Assembly: GCA_039975855.1 (NCBI GenBank)
Contig: JBDWGH010000005.1
Coordinates: 310,001-374,000, forward strand
DNA length: 64,000 nucleotides
Source of the DNA: Litorimonas sp039975855
GTDB lineage: Bacteria > Pseudomonadota > Alphaproteobacteria > Caulobacterales > Maricaulaceae
Reading direction: 5' to 3'
Made by a program: the position numbers and the translations under genes
The notes under the pieces: generated by a model
The model's database searches: none
What the model saw: the letters and a program-made list of their open reading frames with translations, nothing else
What the model was told of the DNA's origin: nothing
Shown here: positions 35,914 to 42,940 of the stretch, piece after piece
How the letters are laid out: every line of letters starts with the position of its first letter
How positions within the stretch are numbered: position 1 is the first letter of the stretch

Positions 35914-36369
35914 ATGAAACGTTATATTTTATTGGCCGTGCTTTTAGCCGCGTGTCAGCCTGTGGAGGGTGATACGGATGTTTCAATAGGCGACGAAGTG
36001 CTGGAAACTGAGTCTGCGGATCTTGTTCAAGACAATGCTGTGGTTTTACGCTTGAATAAACCGGTTTCAGAGCCTCGCGCTTGTATCCTTCCAATCCGTA
36101 TTGAAAACGGTTTGGCCAACCCGACGAGCGTGACAATGATTGCGTTCGATTTGAGTGGTCCGGGAGAGGCTGCCAAAGGCAATATGTTTGCGCGCGCCGC
36201 AGAACCCGGCGGTGTTTCCGAAGCCCGAGTCATTGTCGAAGGTCAGAGTTGTGATGCGTTTGATACCATCACTATCCCGGAAATTCGCTGCACATCCGGT
36301 GAGGAAAGCTGTGAAGATAAGGTCAAATTTGTCGGCAGCGCCGATTTGCGTTTTTCACAGGCGGGTTAG
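35914..36369 (+). CDS. Small lipoprotein of unknown function
   Basis: A 151-residue protein with a short lipoprotein signal (MKRYILLAVLLAAC, lipobox LAAC, mature Cys14). The mature domain is acidic with several cysteines (RACILP, GQSCDAF, EIRCTSGEESCEDK), suggesting disulfide bonds, and beta-rich segments such as NGLANPTSVTMIAFDLSG. No family is recognised. It lies directly after ptsP and shares its terminator. Confidence 0.8.
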   Translation: MKRYILLAVLLAACQPVEGDTDVSIGDEVLETESADLVQDNAVVLRLNKPVSEPRACILPIRIENGLANPTSVTMIAFDLSGPGEAAKGNMFARAAEPGGVSEARVIVEGQSCDAFDTITIPEIRCTSGEESCEDKVKFVGSADLRFSQAG

Positions 36370-36374
36370 GGTTA

Positions 36375-36407
36375 TCGGCGACCCTGGTTAAAGAGTCGCC
36401 GGTTTTT
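36375..36407 (+). terminator. Rho-independent terminator after ptsP and the lipoprotein gene
   Basis: CGGCGAC (36376-36382) pairs with GTCGCCG (36395-36401), loop of 12, followed by five T. It separates the convergent M49-like peptidase gene. Confidence 0.85.
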
Positions 36408-36409
36408 CA

Positions 36410-38056
36410 CTAAAGGGCTTCAGGATAGATGGGGCGGATATCATAAGGAATATCATCCAGATTATTTAGGACGGTTTCCGCTGCATCATCCAATGGCAGA
36501 TATTTATCCAAAAAGGCTTTTGCATTATCATAACTGCCGTCGCCTTGAATAATGACAACCTTTCCAGTGAGATCTGAAATGGCTTGTTCAAGCTTGTCGA
36601 AATCCAATCGGAAACGTTTCTCATCCGGCAACCATTCAGCGGCGCCAACTTCGCGAATATAATTATATTGGAACGCTGCCCCTTTGGCGTGAGCCGCGCC
36701 TGTTCCAAATCGCATTGAACGAAATTTGCCGGTGAAATAAGTTGCCAAATAAGCTTCTTTTTCTGAAATCGGAAGCTCTCCGCGGTCCATCATATACAGA
36801 ATGTTATAAGCGCCCATGACGTCTGCTTTACCTTCCTCCAATCCGGAAGAGAGTTCTTTGAGCTGGGCGTTAACTGTCGTCTTTTCGCTGTCCACGATGA
36901 TTGTTCCTGGTCCAAGTGAATGAGACAATTCATGGAAGAGCGTATTATTTCCCATCCACTTTTTTGCTGTGAGTTTAGCTTGGTCGGGCACCAAGACTCG
37001 CTCGCCGATCGGGGCTAGGATGCGATCATACTTCGCGCCCAATACGTTATTCAAAATAACTTTCTTGGCGCCTTTGGCTTCTCGAACACGTTCATCATTA
37101 GGTAGGTTAAACGCGATTGTTTGAACGCCGTTTTCATTATCACCGCCGCCATGCACTTGGTAGGTTACAGCGATCGGGCTTTCGAAGCCGCGGGCAAAGT
37201 TCTTATAGCGTTCCGGAACAGGAAGGTTCTTTTCCATATCGACAAGGAAGTCTTTGTATTTCGCCAGCGCCGCCGACTCGTCTGGATTTTTAACTGTTAC
37301 AAAGCTCTCATAGGCGGTTTTGTAAGCAAATAACCCGTCATCATAGACTTCATACGGACCAATCGCGATCTCAATCGGACCGTCCAAATCCATCCATGCC
37401 ATTTCGCTTTCAAAATAGTCATCAGACAAAAACGCGTCCGCACGTAGGTTCAGGAATTTCTTGAGATTGGCGTTTTCTGAAATCTCAGCGGCCTCCCGCA
37501 TCAGTGCGGCCGCAGGTTTCAGATATTCCGCATATTCCACGCGATAAGGCACGGCTTTCAACCCGCCATCATCGGCGCGGCGGATAACGGTATAGCCCGA
37601 TATGAAGGCTTCTTTGTCGTCAGGATGATCGGCGACCCATTTTTCGAATTCCGCTTTTGTCATGTTGGTTGGGTAAAATCCGCCGCCAGCCGGGCAGGGC
37701 GTCTCACCCACAAAAACAGTATTGTCATCTTCCAACCCGTCGCAGGGGCCGTAATGCAAATCGAACATAGCCAACTCTATGGACGATCCTGATTTCACGA
37801 TTTCTGCGCGGCGAGTGGGATAATCGGCTCCGCGTTGCAGGAGGTATATTTTGGAAAGATAGTCACTCGCTTCAATCAGTTTATTGACAACCCTGCGTTC
37901 CGTCGCCGTCAGGAATGAAACATCTGGATTCATTTGAACTTCGGCAAACTTCTCATATTGGCGCTCAATATTATATTCACTGTTGGCTACGGGCGAGACC
38001 GATGCGCAGGCGGCGAGGAGAACGCCAGTTGATATTGTTGTTAGAAGTTTCCGCAT
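36410..38056 (-). CDS. Dipeptidyl-peptidase III-like (M49-type) zinc lipoprotein
   Basis: A 548-residue protein with a lipoprotein signal (MRKLLTTISTGVLLAACAS, lipobox LAAC). The zinc motif is FHELSHSLGPG, an HExxH with a nearby glycine, and the second glutamate motif LEEGKADVMG matches the EExxAD/E pattern of M49 peptidases. Classical DPP III has a longer HEXXGH; the compact form seen here occurs in bacterial homologues often mislabelled as 'dihydrofolate reductase' or 'Nudix' proteins. It probably acts on short peptides in the periplasm. It is the last gene of a five-gene minus-strand operon, and starts immediately after the HIT gene stop. Confidence 0.82.
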   Translation of the reverse strand: MRKLLTTISTGVLLAACASVSPVANSEYNIERQYEKFAEVQMNPDVSFLTATERRVVNKLIEASDYLSKIYLLQRGADYPTRRAEIVKSGSSIELAMFDLHYGPCDGLEDDNTVFVGETPCPAGGGFYPTNMTKAEFEKWVADHPDDKEAFISGYTVIRRADDGGLKAVPYRVEYAEYLKPAAALMREAAEISENANLKKFLNLRADAFLSDDYFESEMAWMDLDGPIEIAIGPYEVYDDGLFAYKTAYESFVTVKNPDESAALAKYKDFLVDMEKNLPVPERYKNFARGFESPIAVTYQVHGGGDNENGVQTIAFNLPNDERVREAKGAKKVILNNVLGAKYDRILAPIGERVLVPDQAKLTAKKWMGNNTLFHELSHSLGPGTIIVDSEKTTVNAQLKELSSGLEEGKADVMGAYNILYMMDRGELPISEKEAYLATYFTGKFRSMRFGTGAAHAKGAAFQYNYIREVGAAEWLPDEKRFRLDFDKLEQAISDLTGKVVIIQGDGSYDNAKAFLDKYLPLDDAAETVLNNLDDIPYDIRPIYPEAL

Positions 38057-38491
38057 TTATTTCTCCAATTCATTTCTGATTTGCTGCGCGAGGGATAATA
38101 ATTCATCCATATTCGCCATATCTCCGCCATGCCCTCCAAGAGCTTGTCCGTCATATCGTGGGATAATGTGGACATGGGTATGAAACACCGTCTGTCCTGC
38201 GGGCGCGCCATTGAACTGTGTCACGACAATACCGTCCGGATTGAGGGCTTTGTCGACAGCTTGTGCGACACGCTGAACGGTCCCAAACAGCCGTCCAATG
38301 TCCTTGGGTTTTACCTGAAGCAAATTCACGGAAGGACCGCGCGGAATGACGAGGCAATGACCTTTGGATTGCGGAAAAGCATCCATAATCACCAGTGTCC
38401 CGCCATCTTCATAGACTTTCGCGCAGGGCATTTCACCCCGTAGGATTTGAGCGAAAATATTTTGGTCATCATAGGCGTTGTGTAACGTCAT
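38057..38491 (-). CDS. HIT family nucleotide hydrolase
   Basis: A 144-residue histidine-triad protein with the motif HTHVHIIPR (about 103-111) that carries the nucleotidyl-enzyme histidine, and the N-terminal segment FAQILRGEMPCAKVYEDG typical of the HINT/AP4A hydrolase-like branch. Such enzymes hydrolyse AMP-linked phosphoramidates or adenylates. Cytoplasmic. Its start overlaps the DUF2007 protein gene by ATGA. Confidence 0.93.
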   Translation of the reverse strand: MTLHNAYDDQNIFAQILRGEMPCAKVYEDGGTLVIMDAFPQSKGHCLVIPRGPSVNLLQVKPKDIGRLFGTVQRVAQAVDKALNPDGIVVTQFNGAPAGQTVFHTHVHIIPRYDGQALGGHGGDMANMDELLSLAQQIRNELEK

Positions 38492-39003
38492 AGTTTGTCT
38501 TTCAATCTCCGCAGTCTAGGTACCGCAACATATTCGGCATGTAGCAGGATTGTCACCGGAATGAAATTCATTGCCCACGCCAATAAGGTAAAAATGCCTC
38601 GTTCACTTAAGAGGCTTGAATGGTCCCAAGATCCCGCAATGGCGATATATAATCCCCAGGCTAACCAGAGTAAGGCAACGAAAAGTGCAGGAATGAAAAT
38701 AATGAGCGCAAAAATAACGTCATGAGAAAAGAGCAGTGCCTTAAATTTGCGACGCCAAATAATGGGTTTTACAGGATCATAATCGGTAATCTCAAGATCA
38801 GCTTGTGTCGCTAATATCTCTCTCGCGAGCATGATTTCGTCTTCAGGCAAAGAAATTCGTATGCCGCCAAAGGCGATAATTTTAAACTGATTAACTTGTA
38901 GCTGGTATTGGTCTTGTATGAGGGGGTGCAAGCCGTAGGATTCCAAACAGGACGTCACGACAAGAGCTTGGCTCCAATCATTGTATATGGCCGCTAATTG
39001 CAT
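38488..39003 (-). CDS. DUF2007-like membrane protein
   Basis: A 171-residue protein. Residues 1-70 look like the small DUF2007 ferredoxin-like domain (AIYNDWSQALVVTSCLESYG...IRISLPEDEIMLAREIL); two hydrophobic segments follow (about 98-125 and 140-160). The start at 39003 lies four bases after the upstream stop with AAGG in front; the longer frame from 39054 overlaps that gene heavily. DUF2007 proteins are called putative signal-transducing proteins without firm evidence. Confidence 0.7.
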   Translation of the reverse strand: MQLAAIYNDWSQALVVTSCLESYGLHPLIQDQYQLQVNQFKIIAFGGIRISLPEDEIMLAREILATQADLEITDYDPVKPIIWRRKFKALLFSHDVIFALIIFIPALFVALLWLAWGLYIAIAGSWDHSSLLSERGIFTLLAWAMNFIPVTILLHAEYVAVPRLRRLKDKL

Positions 39004-39007
39004 CACC

Positions 39008-40147
39008 TTAGTTTTTTCGAAATGGCGTATGTTTGGCCAAAATATCGACTTCATGTTCCACTGCCGCGCGTTCGCGGACCAGATAGTCTTCCACCCCTTG
39101 CATTAAACCCGGATGGGTCAGCCAATGGGCGGAATGGGTGACGACAGGTTCATATCCGCGGGCGAGTTTATGTTCACCTTGAGCGCCAGCTTCGACGCGC
39201 GGCAAACCAAGTTCGAGCCCGGCTTCAATCGCTTGATAATAACATAGCTCAAAATGCAGAAATGGCTTGTGGACTAAGGCGCCCCAATTCCGGCCGTATA
39301 GAGCTTCTGATCCAATGTAATTCAACGCTGCAGCAATGGGGGTTCCGTCGATAGACGCCATTACCAAACAAATATCATCGCGCATGGTTTGTTGCATTTG
39401 ATCAAAGAATTGCCGCGTTAGATAAGGCCGTCCCCATTTGCGTTCTCCTGTGTCCAGATAGCAGCGGTAGAACACATCCCAATGTTCATCTTTAAGGTCA
39501 TCTCCGATTAGGCGTTTAATACTCACGCCATCTTGGGCGGCTTTTCGTTCCTTTCGAATGTTCTTTCGTTTGCGGGAGGAAAGGCTGGCAAGAAATGCGT
39601 CAAAATCTGCATAACCGCGATTGATAAAATGAAATTGTCGGTCTTCTCGGGCAGCAAAGCCCAGTTGGTCTAACGCCGTACGGTCTTCTTCTTGTAGAAA
39701 CGTCAAGTGAACCCCTGACATGCCCCATTCGGCGCACGCCTGCATCATGGCGCCAGCGACGGCCAGTTTGCTTTCGGGTGTTTTAGCCAGAAGCCTTGGT
39801 CCAGTCGCTGGCGTGAAAGGTACGGAACATTGCAGCTTGGGATAATAATTTATTCCCGCATGCGCGAGGGCATTGGCCCAAGCATGGTCAAACACGTACT
39901 CGCCTTGACTGTGAGATTTTACGTAAAGCGGTGCAGCACCGACGACATTCCTTGACTCATCCTCGACCCATATGTGGCGCGGCATCCAGCCTGTCTCGGC
40001 TGTTGCCGATCCGCTCTCTTCCATTGCCAGAAGAAAGCGATGCGATAGAAATGGATGAATTCCAGCAGGCAGTAGCGCATCCCAATCAGATGCGGAAACA
40101 TCACTGATCTGCGATATGATTGTGGCAGTGAAATGGGGTGACGGCAT
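39008..40147 (-). CDS. DUF482 / FemAB-like GNAT-fold acyltransferase
   Basis: A 379-residue protein of the 'peptidogalycan biosynthesis/recognition' (DUF482, FemAB_like) family, built of two GNAT-like folds. Typical segments are HPFLSHRFLLAMEESGSA near the N-terminus, RKRKNIRKERKAAQDGVSIKR in the middle (about 196-216), and LYGRNWGALVHKPFLHFELCYYQAIEAG and GAQGEHKLARGYEP at the C-terminus. FemAB relatives transfer amino acids to cell-wall precursors, but the substrate of DUF482 proteins is not known. It follows ridA by eight bases. Confidence 0.88.
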   Translation of the reverse strand: MPSPHFTATIISQISDVSASDWDALLPAGIHPFLSHRFLLAMEESGSATAETGWMPRHIWVEDESRNVVGAAPLYVKSHSQGEYVFDHAWANALAHAGINYYPKLQCSVPFTPATGPRLLAKTPESKLAVAGAMMQACAEWGMSGVHLTFLQEEDRTALDQLGFAAREDRQFHFINRGYADFDAFLASLSSRKRKNIRKERKAAQDGVSIKRLIGDDLKDEHWDVFYRCYLDTGERKWGRPYLTRQFFDQMQQTMRDDICLVMASIDGTPIAAALNYIGSEALYGRNWGALVHKPFLHFELCYYQAIEAGLELGLPRVEAGAQGEHKLARGYEPVVTHSAHWLTHPGLMQGVEDYLVRERAAVEHEVDILAKHTPFRKN

Positions 40148-40155
40148 ATGCCTGC

Positions 40156-40623
40156 TTACGCGCTAATCTCCACTACGGCATCAATTTCGACCGCGACATC
40201 CAGTGGCAGGCTTGGCGCGGAAACTGCGAAGCGGGCATGTCGTCCCGCATCGCCGAATACGTCGACCATCAGATCAGAACATCCATTTATGATCTTTGGA
40301 ATATTGGCCTGCGTCGCGTCAGTGGTAGCTTGCACAAAACCGCCCAGTTTTACGATGCGTTTCACACGGGATAAATCACCGTCACAGGCAGCTTTCATTT
40401 GTGCGATGAGATTTAGCGCTGAGAGGCGCGCGGCGGCTTGGCCTTGTGCTACGCTCATCCCTTCACCTAATCGGCCCTTCACTTCTTTCTCGCCAATTTT
40501 CGAAATCTGTCCTGAGATGAAAACGAGGTTTCCGCTGATCACATAAGGGACGTAATTAGCGACCGGAGCGGCCGGCACCGGTAATGTCAAACCTAATGCG
40601 GCGAGTTTATTTTCAGCAGTCAT
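40156..40623 (-). CDS. RidA family (YjgF/YER057c/UK114) protein
   Basis: A 155-residue small trimeric protein of the reactive intermediate deaminase superfamily. Core motifs are VANYVPYVISGNLVFISGQI, the alanine-rich helix QGQAAARLSALNLIAQMKAAC, and GGFVQATTDATQANIPKIINGCSDLMVDVFGDAGRHARFAVS. The chosen ATG (40623) has AAGAG nine bases upstream; further upstream starts would overlap the divergent nitroreductase gene. The arginine in AGRHARFAV corresponds to the conserved Rid catalytic region. It is the first gene of the operon running down to the M49-like peptidase. Confidence 0.88.
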   Translation of the reverse strand: MTAENKLAALGLTLPVPAAPVANYVPYVISGNLVFISGQISKIGEKEVKGRLGEGMSVAQGQAAARLSALNLIAQMKAACDGDLSRVKRIVKLGGFVQATTDATQANIPKIINGCSDLMVDVFGDAGRHARFAVSAPSLPLDVAVEIDAVVEISA

Positions 40624-40671
40624 GGTGTACATCTCTTTCAAGGGTATGATTTGCATCCTATATGCTGTGCT

Positions 40672-41286
40672 ATGACAGACAGGCCAACCACTTTCCCACT
40701 CCCAACGCACCGTCCAGAGCTCATTGAGTTTCTTGCAACGCGCCGATCCAATCTGGCCAAGACCATGGATGCGCCTGGTCCGAACGCGGACATTCGTGAT
40801 AAAATTCTAGAAATTGCTGCGCGTGTCCCCGACCACCGAAAGCTGGCCCCTTGGCGCTTTGTTGTGTTTGAGGGGAATGACAGAGCAAACTTCGGGCAAC
40901 ACATCTCTACAGCTTTTATGGCAGCCAATCCCAGAGCCCCCGCTGATCGTGCGATATTCGAAGGCGCACGCCTGACACGGTCTCCCCTAGTCGTTGCCGT
41001 AATTTCCTCGCCCGTTGTCTGTCCGCGCGGCACGCCGACATGGGAGCAGGAATTATCTGCGGGTGCCGTATGTTTTAATATGTGTCTGGCTGCCCAAGCA
41101 CATGGATTTGGCGCCCAATGGCTGACGGAATGGTATGCATATGAGAATGCCGTTAACGCAGCTTTAGGTCTCAGTAAATCGGAACGGGTTGCGGGCTATG
41201 TCTATATCGGCACGACAGAGGTAGAATCTTCGCCTCGTCAACGCCCAGCTCCCGGAAATGTGACGAAATTCTATGGAAAAATTTAA
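40672..41286 (+). CDS. Nitroreductase family protein (YdjA-like)
   Basis: A 204-residue FMN-dependent oxidoreductase. The N-terminal FLATRRSNLAKTMDAPGPN and the segment PDHRKLAPWRFVVFEGNDR are characteristic of the YdjA-like branch, as is GFGAQWLTEWYAY near the C-terminus. These small homodimeric enzymes reduce nitro or related groups with NAD(P)H; physiological substrates are unclear. The ATG at 40672 is preferred to a TTG at 40651. It is divergent from ridA with only 48 bases between starts. Confidence 0.9.
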   Translation: MTDRPTTFPLPTHRPELIEFLATRRSNLAKTMDAPGPNADIRDKILEIAARVPDHRKLAPWRFVVFEGNDRANFGQHISTAFMAANPRAPADRAIFEGARLTRSPLVVAVISSPVVCPRGTPTWEQELSAGAVCFNMCLAAQAHGFGAQWLTEWYAYENAVNAALGLSKSERVAGYVYIGTTEVESSPRQRPAPGNVTKFYGKI

Positions 41287-41299
41287 CCAGATTCACCGT

Positions 41300-41426
41300 T
41301 TATAACACCCTAAGGGGGTGACATTCGGGGAGACTGCGTTAAAGGAGGCTTCAGGACAGTCTTCGGATTGCCTGACAGCTCTCGGCCACCATTGCGCCCC
41401 GTGTGGTCGGGAGCTTATTTTCCTTC
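41300..41426 (+). ncRNA. Candidate small RNA with UUCG hairpin and Rho-independent terminator
   Basis: Three stems lie in order: CACCC/GGGTG (41306-41320); TCAGG (41351-41355) with CCTGA (41371-41375) enclosing AGTC-TTCG-GATT, a stem closed by a C(UUCG)G tetraloop; and AGCTCTCGGCC (41377-41387) with GGTCGGGAGCT (41405-41415), 11 pairs, followed by a U-rich tail TATTTTCCTTC. The last looks like an intrinsic terminator on this strand, while the nearest plus-strand gene ended 90 bases earlier. No reading frame of note crosses it. I do not recognise a known RNA family. Part or all could instead be a long 3' UTR of the nitroreductase mRNA. Confidence 0.5.
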
Positions 41427-41545
41427 TCCATTCAACGAATTGACCTGGGTTGAGCCCTAATGGCTTCTCGTTTGGCAGATTCGTTGTGGGTTTGAGAATT
41501 CAATCCCGTTCACCTCCTCCGCAAATTCAATGCTGTTAATTGCGC

Positions 41546-41551
41546 TATAAT
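41546..41551 (+). promoter_or_regulatory. -10 element of the MBL hydrolase gene, nearly leaderless transcript
   Basis: A perfect TATAAT sits 16 bases before the ATG at 41568. Transcription would begin about 5-12 bases before the start codon, and no Shine-Dalgarno is present, so the mRNA would be leaderless or nearly so. No good -35 is seen. Confidence 0.4.
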
Positions 41552-41567
41552 CGACTATCTATCGCGT

Positions 41568-42677
41568 ATGAGCCCATCCTCAACCAGAACACCTGCTGAT
41601 CAATCTCTCGTTCGCGAAAGCGGCTATGAAGGGAAAGGGTTGCATTTCATCACTGAAGAAACACCGGAATCCGGAAGCGCGACTGAGATTGCACCAGGTG
41701 TGTTTTGGCTTCGCTTTCCGCTGCCGATGCGCGGTCTGGATCATATAAACCTATGGGCGTTACGAGATGGCGATGGTTGGGTTATTGTAGACACAGGAAT
41801 TGCCGACAAAATCAGCCGTGAAATCTGGAAGACTCATTTTGAAGGTTTGCTGGGTGGTCGCCCCGTTAATCGCGTTATCTGTACACACTTACATCCTGAC
41901 CACACCGGATTAGCAGGTTGGGTGTGTCGCCGTTTCGGCGCGCCGCTCTTGATGACGCGGGGCGAGTATTTTCTCTGCCGGCTTATGGCCGCTGATACCG
42001 GGAAAGTGGCGCCGAAAGAGGGGGTCCGTTTCTATCAAAAGGCCGGTTTTTCTGATCCACAAATTGAACTGTACAAAGCGCGGTTTGGTGGGTTTGGTAA
42101 GGCCATTGTCCCCCTACCTCAAAGTTATGACAGACTAACAGACGGCGAATTGGGACAGATTGGTGGGCGAGAATGGCGGGTCGTTATTGGGTCAGGTCAT
42201 TCACCAGAACATGCATGCCTATATTGCCCGGAATTGAACCTGGCTTTGACGGGAGATCAGCTCTTGCCGAATATCAGCTCGAATGTGTCCGTTTGGCCAA
42301 CAGAACCCGAAAGCAATCCACTCGAAGATTGGATACAATCGTGTCACAAATTAATGCTTGAGTTTCCGGAAGATATTTTAATCGGACCCGCTCATGGTAT
42401 CCCGTTTCGGGGTGCACATACCCGATTGTCAAAACTGATTGAACATCACGAAAAGGCATTGAACCGATTGGCGGAACATTGTCGGACGCCGAGACTGGCG
42501 ACGGGGGTCTATTCGGTATTATTCAGACGTGAAATCAATGACGGCAATAGAATTATGGCGGTGGGCGAATCTATCGCGCATTTGAATTGCTTGAAGGCGC
42601 GTGGTGTCGTGAGTCGTCGCCTTAATGATCAGGGTCAGTTTACCTATAAAACGCGAACGGGTTGGACCGCCTCCTAA
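41568..42677 (+). CDS. MBL-fold metallo-hydrolase with C-terminal helical domain
   Basis: A 369-residue metallo-beta-lactamase-fold protein. The zinc motif is THLHPDHTG (HxHxDH, about 105-113); GSGHSPEHACLYCPELNLALTGDQ supplies the next ligands and GPAHGIPF the last histidine. The C-terminal ~100 residues (KLIEHHEKALNRLAEHC...LNCLKARGVVSRRL) form a helical/winged-helix tail like that of LACTB2-type hydrolases. Substrate unknown; thioesters, lactones or nucleic acids are options. The gene end overlaps by four bases the convergent 54-residue membrane protein gene. Confidence 0.88.
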   Translation: MSPSSTRTPADQSLVRESGYEGKGLHFITEETPESGSATEIAPGVFWLRFPLPMRGLDHINLWALRDGDGWVIVDTGIADKISREIWKTHFEGLLGGRPVNRVICTHLHPDHTGLAGWVCRRFGAPLLMTRGEYFLCRLMAADTGKVAPKEGVRFYQKAGFSDPQIELYKARFGGFGKAIVPLPQSYDRLTDGELGQIGGREWRVVIGSGHSPEHACLYCPELNLALTGDQLLPNISSNVSVWPTEPESNPLEDWIQSCHKLMLEFPEDILIGPAHGIPFRGAHTRLSKLIEHHEKALNRLAEHCRTPRLATGVYSVLFRREINDGNRIMAVGESIAHLNCLKARGVVSRRLNDQGQFTYKTRTGWTAS

Positions 42678-42838
42678 CCAATAATATTAAAAAGCCCAAC
42701 GGTTAAAAGGGTCAGACCCAATACGGCCATTGCAAGCATGCCATAATAATAAAATGCCCGTTTCGCACGCCCGATAATGCAAAGCTCTTCAGCGGGCATT
42801 CCGGATTTCAACAAGTAGTTATCAATCAAATTTGTCAT
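42674..42838 (-). CDS. 54-residue membrane protein, paralogue of the one at 57691
   Basis: A short frame: ATG at 42836-42838 preceded by GGAGAG at good spacing, stop TAG 42674-42676. The product begins MTNLIDNYLLKSGMPAEELC, then a basic turn (GRAKRA) and one membrane helix (about 30-52, rich in Leu, Tyr and Met). The first 19 residues align without gaps with the small protein at 57691-57840: seven identities (Met1, Thr2, Asn3, Asp6, Gly13, Glu18, Leu19) plus conservative changes, and both place one helix after this head. Predicted topology: amphipathic N-terminus in the cytoplasm, single anchor. Function unknown. Confidence 0.75.
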   Translation of the reverse strand: MTNLIDNYLLKSGMPAEELCIIGRAKRAFYYYGMLAMAVLGLTLLTVGLFNIIG

Positions 42839-42940
42839 GGTTTCTCTCCGTGTTGGAGAATGTATATATGAATATGGACTGAACGGTCAATAAGTGTGAT
42901 TTCACAACTCTGTGAGCATTCCTCCTTGGACACAAAATGT

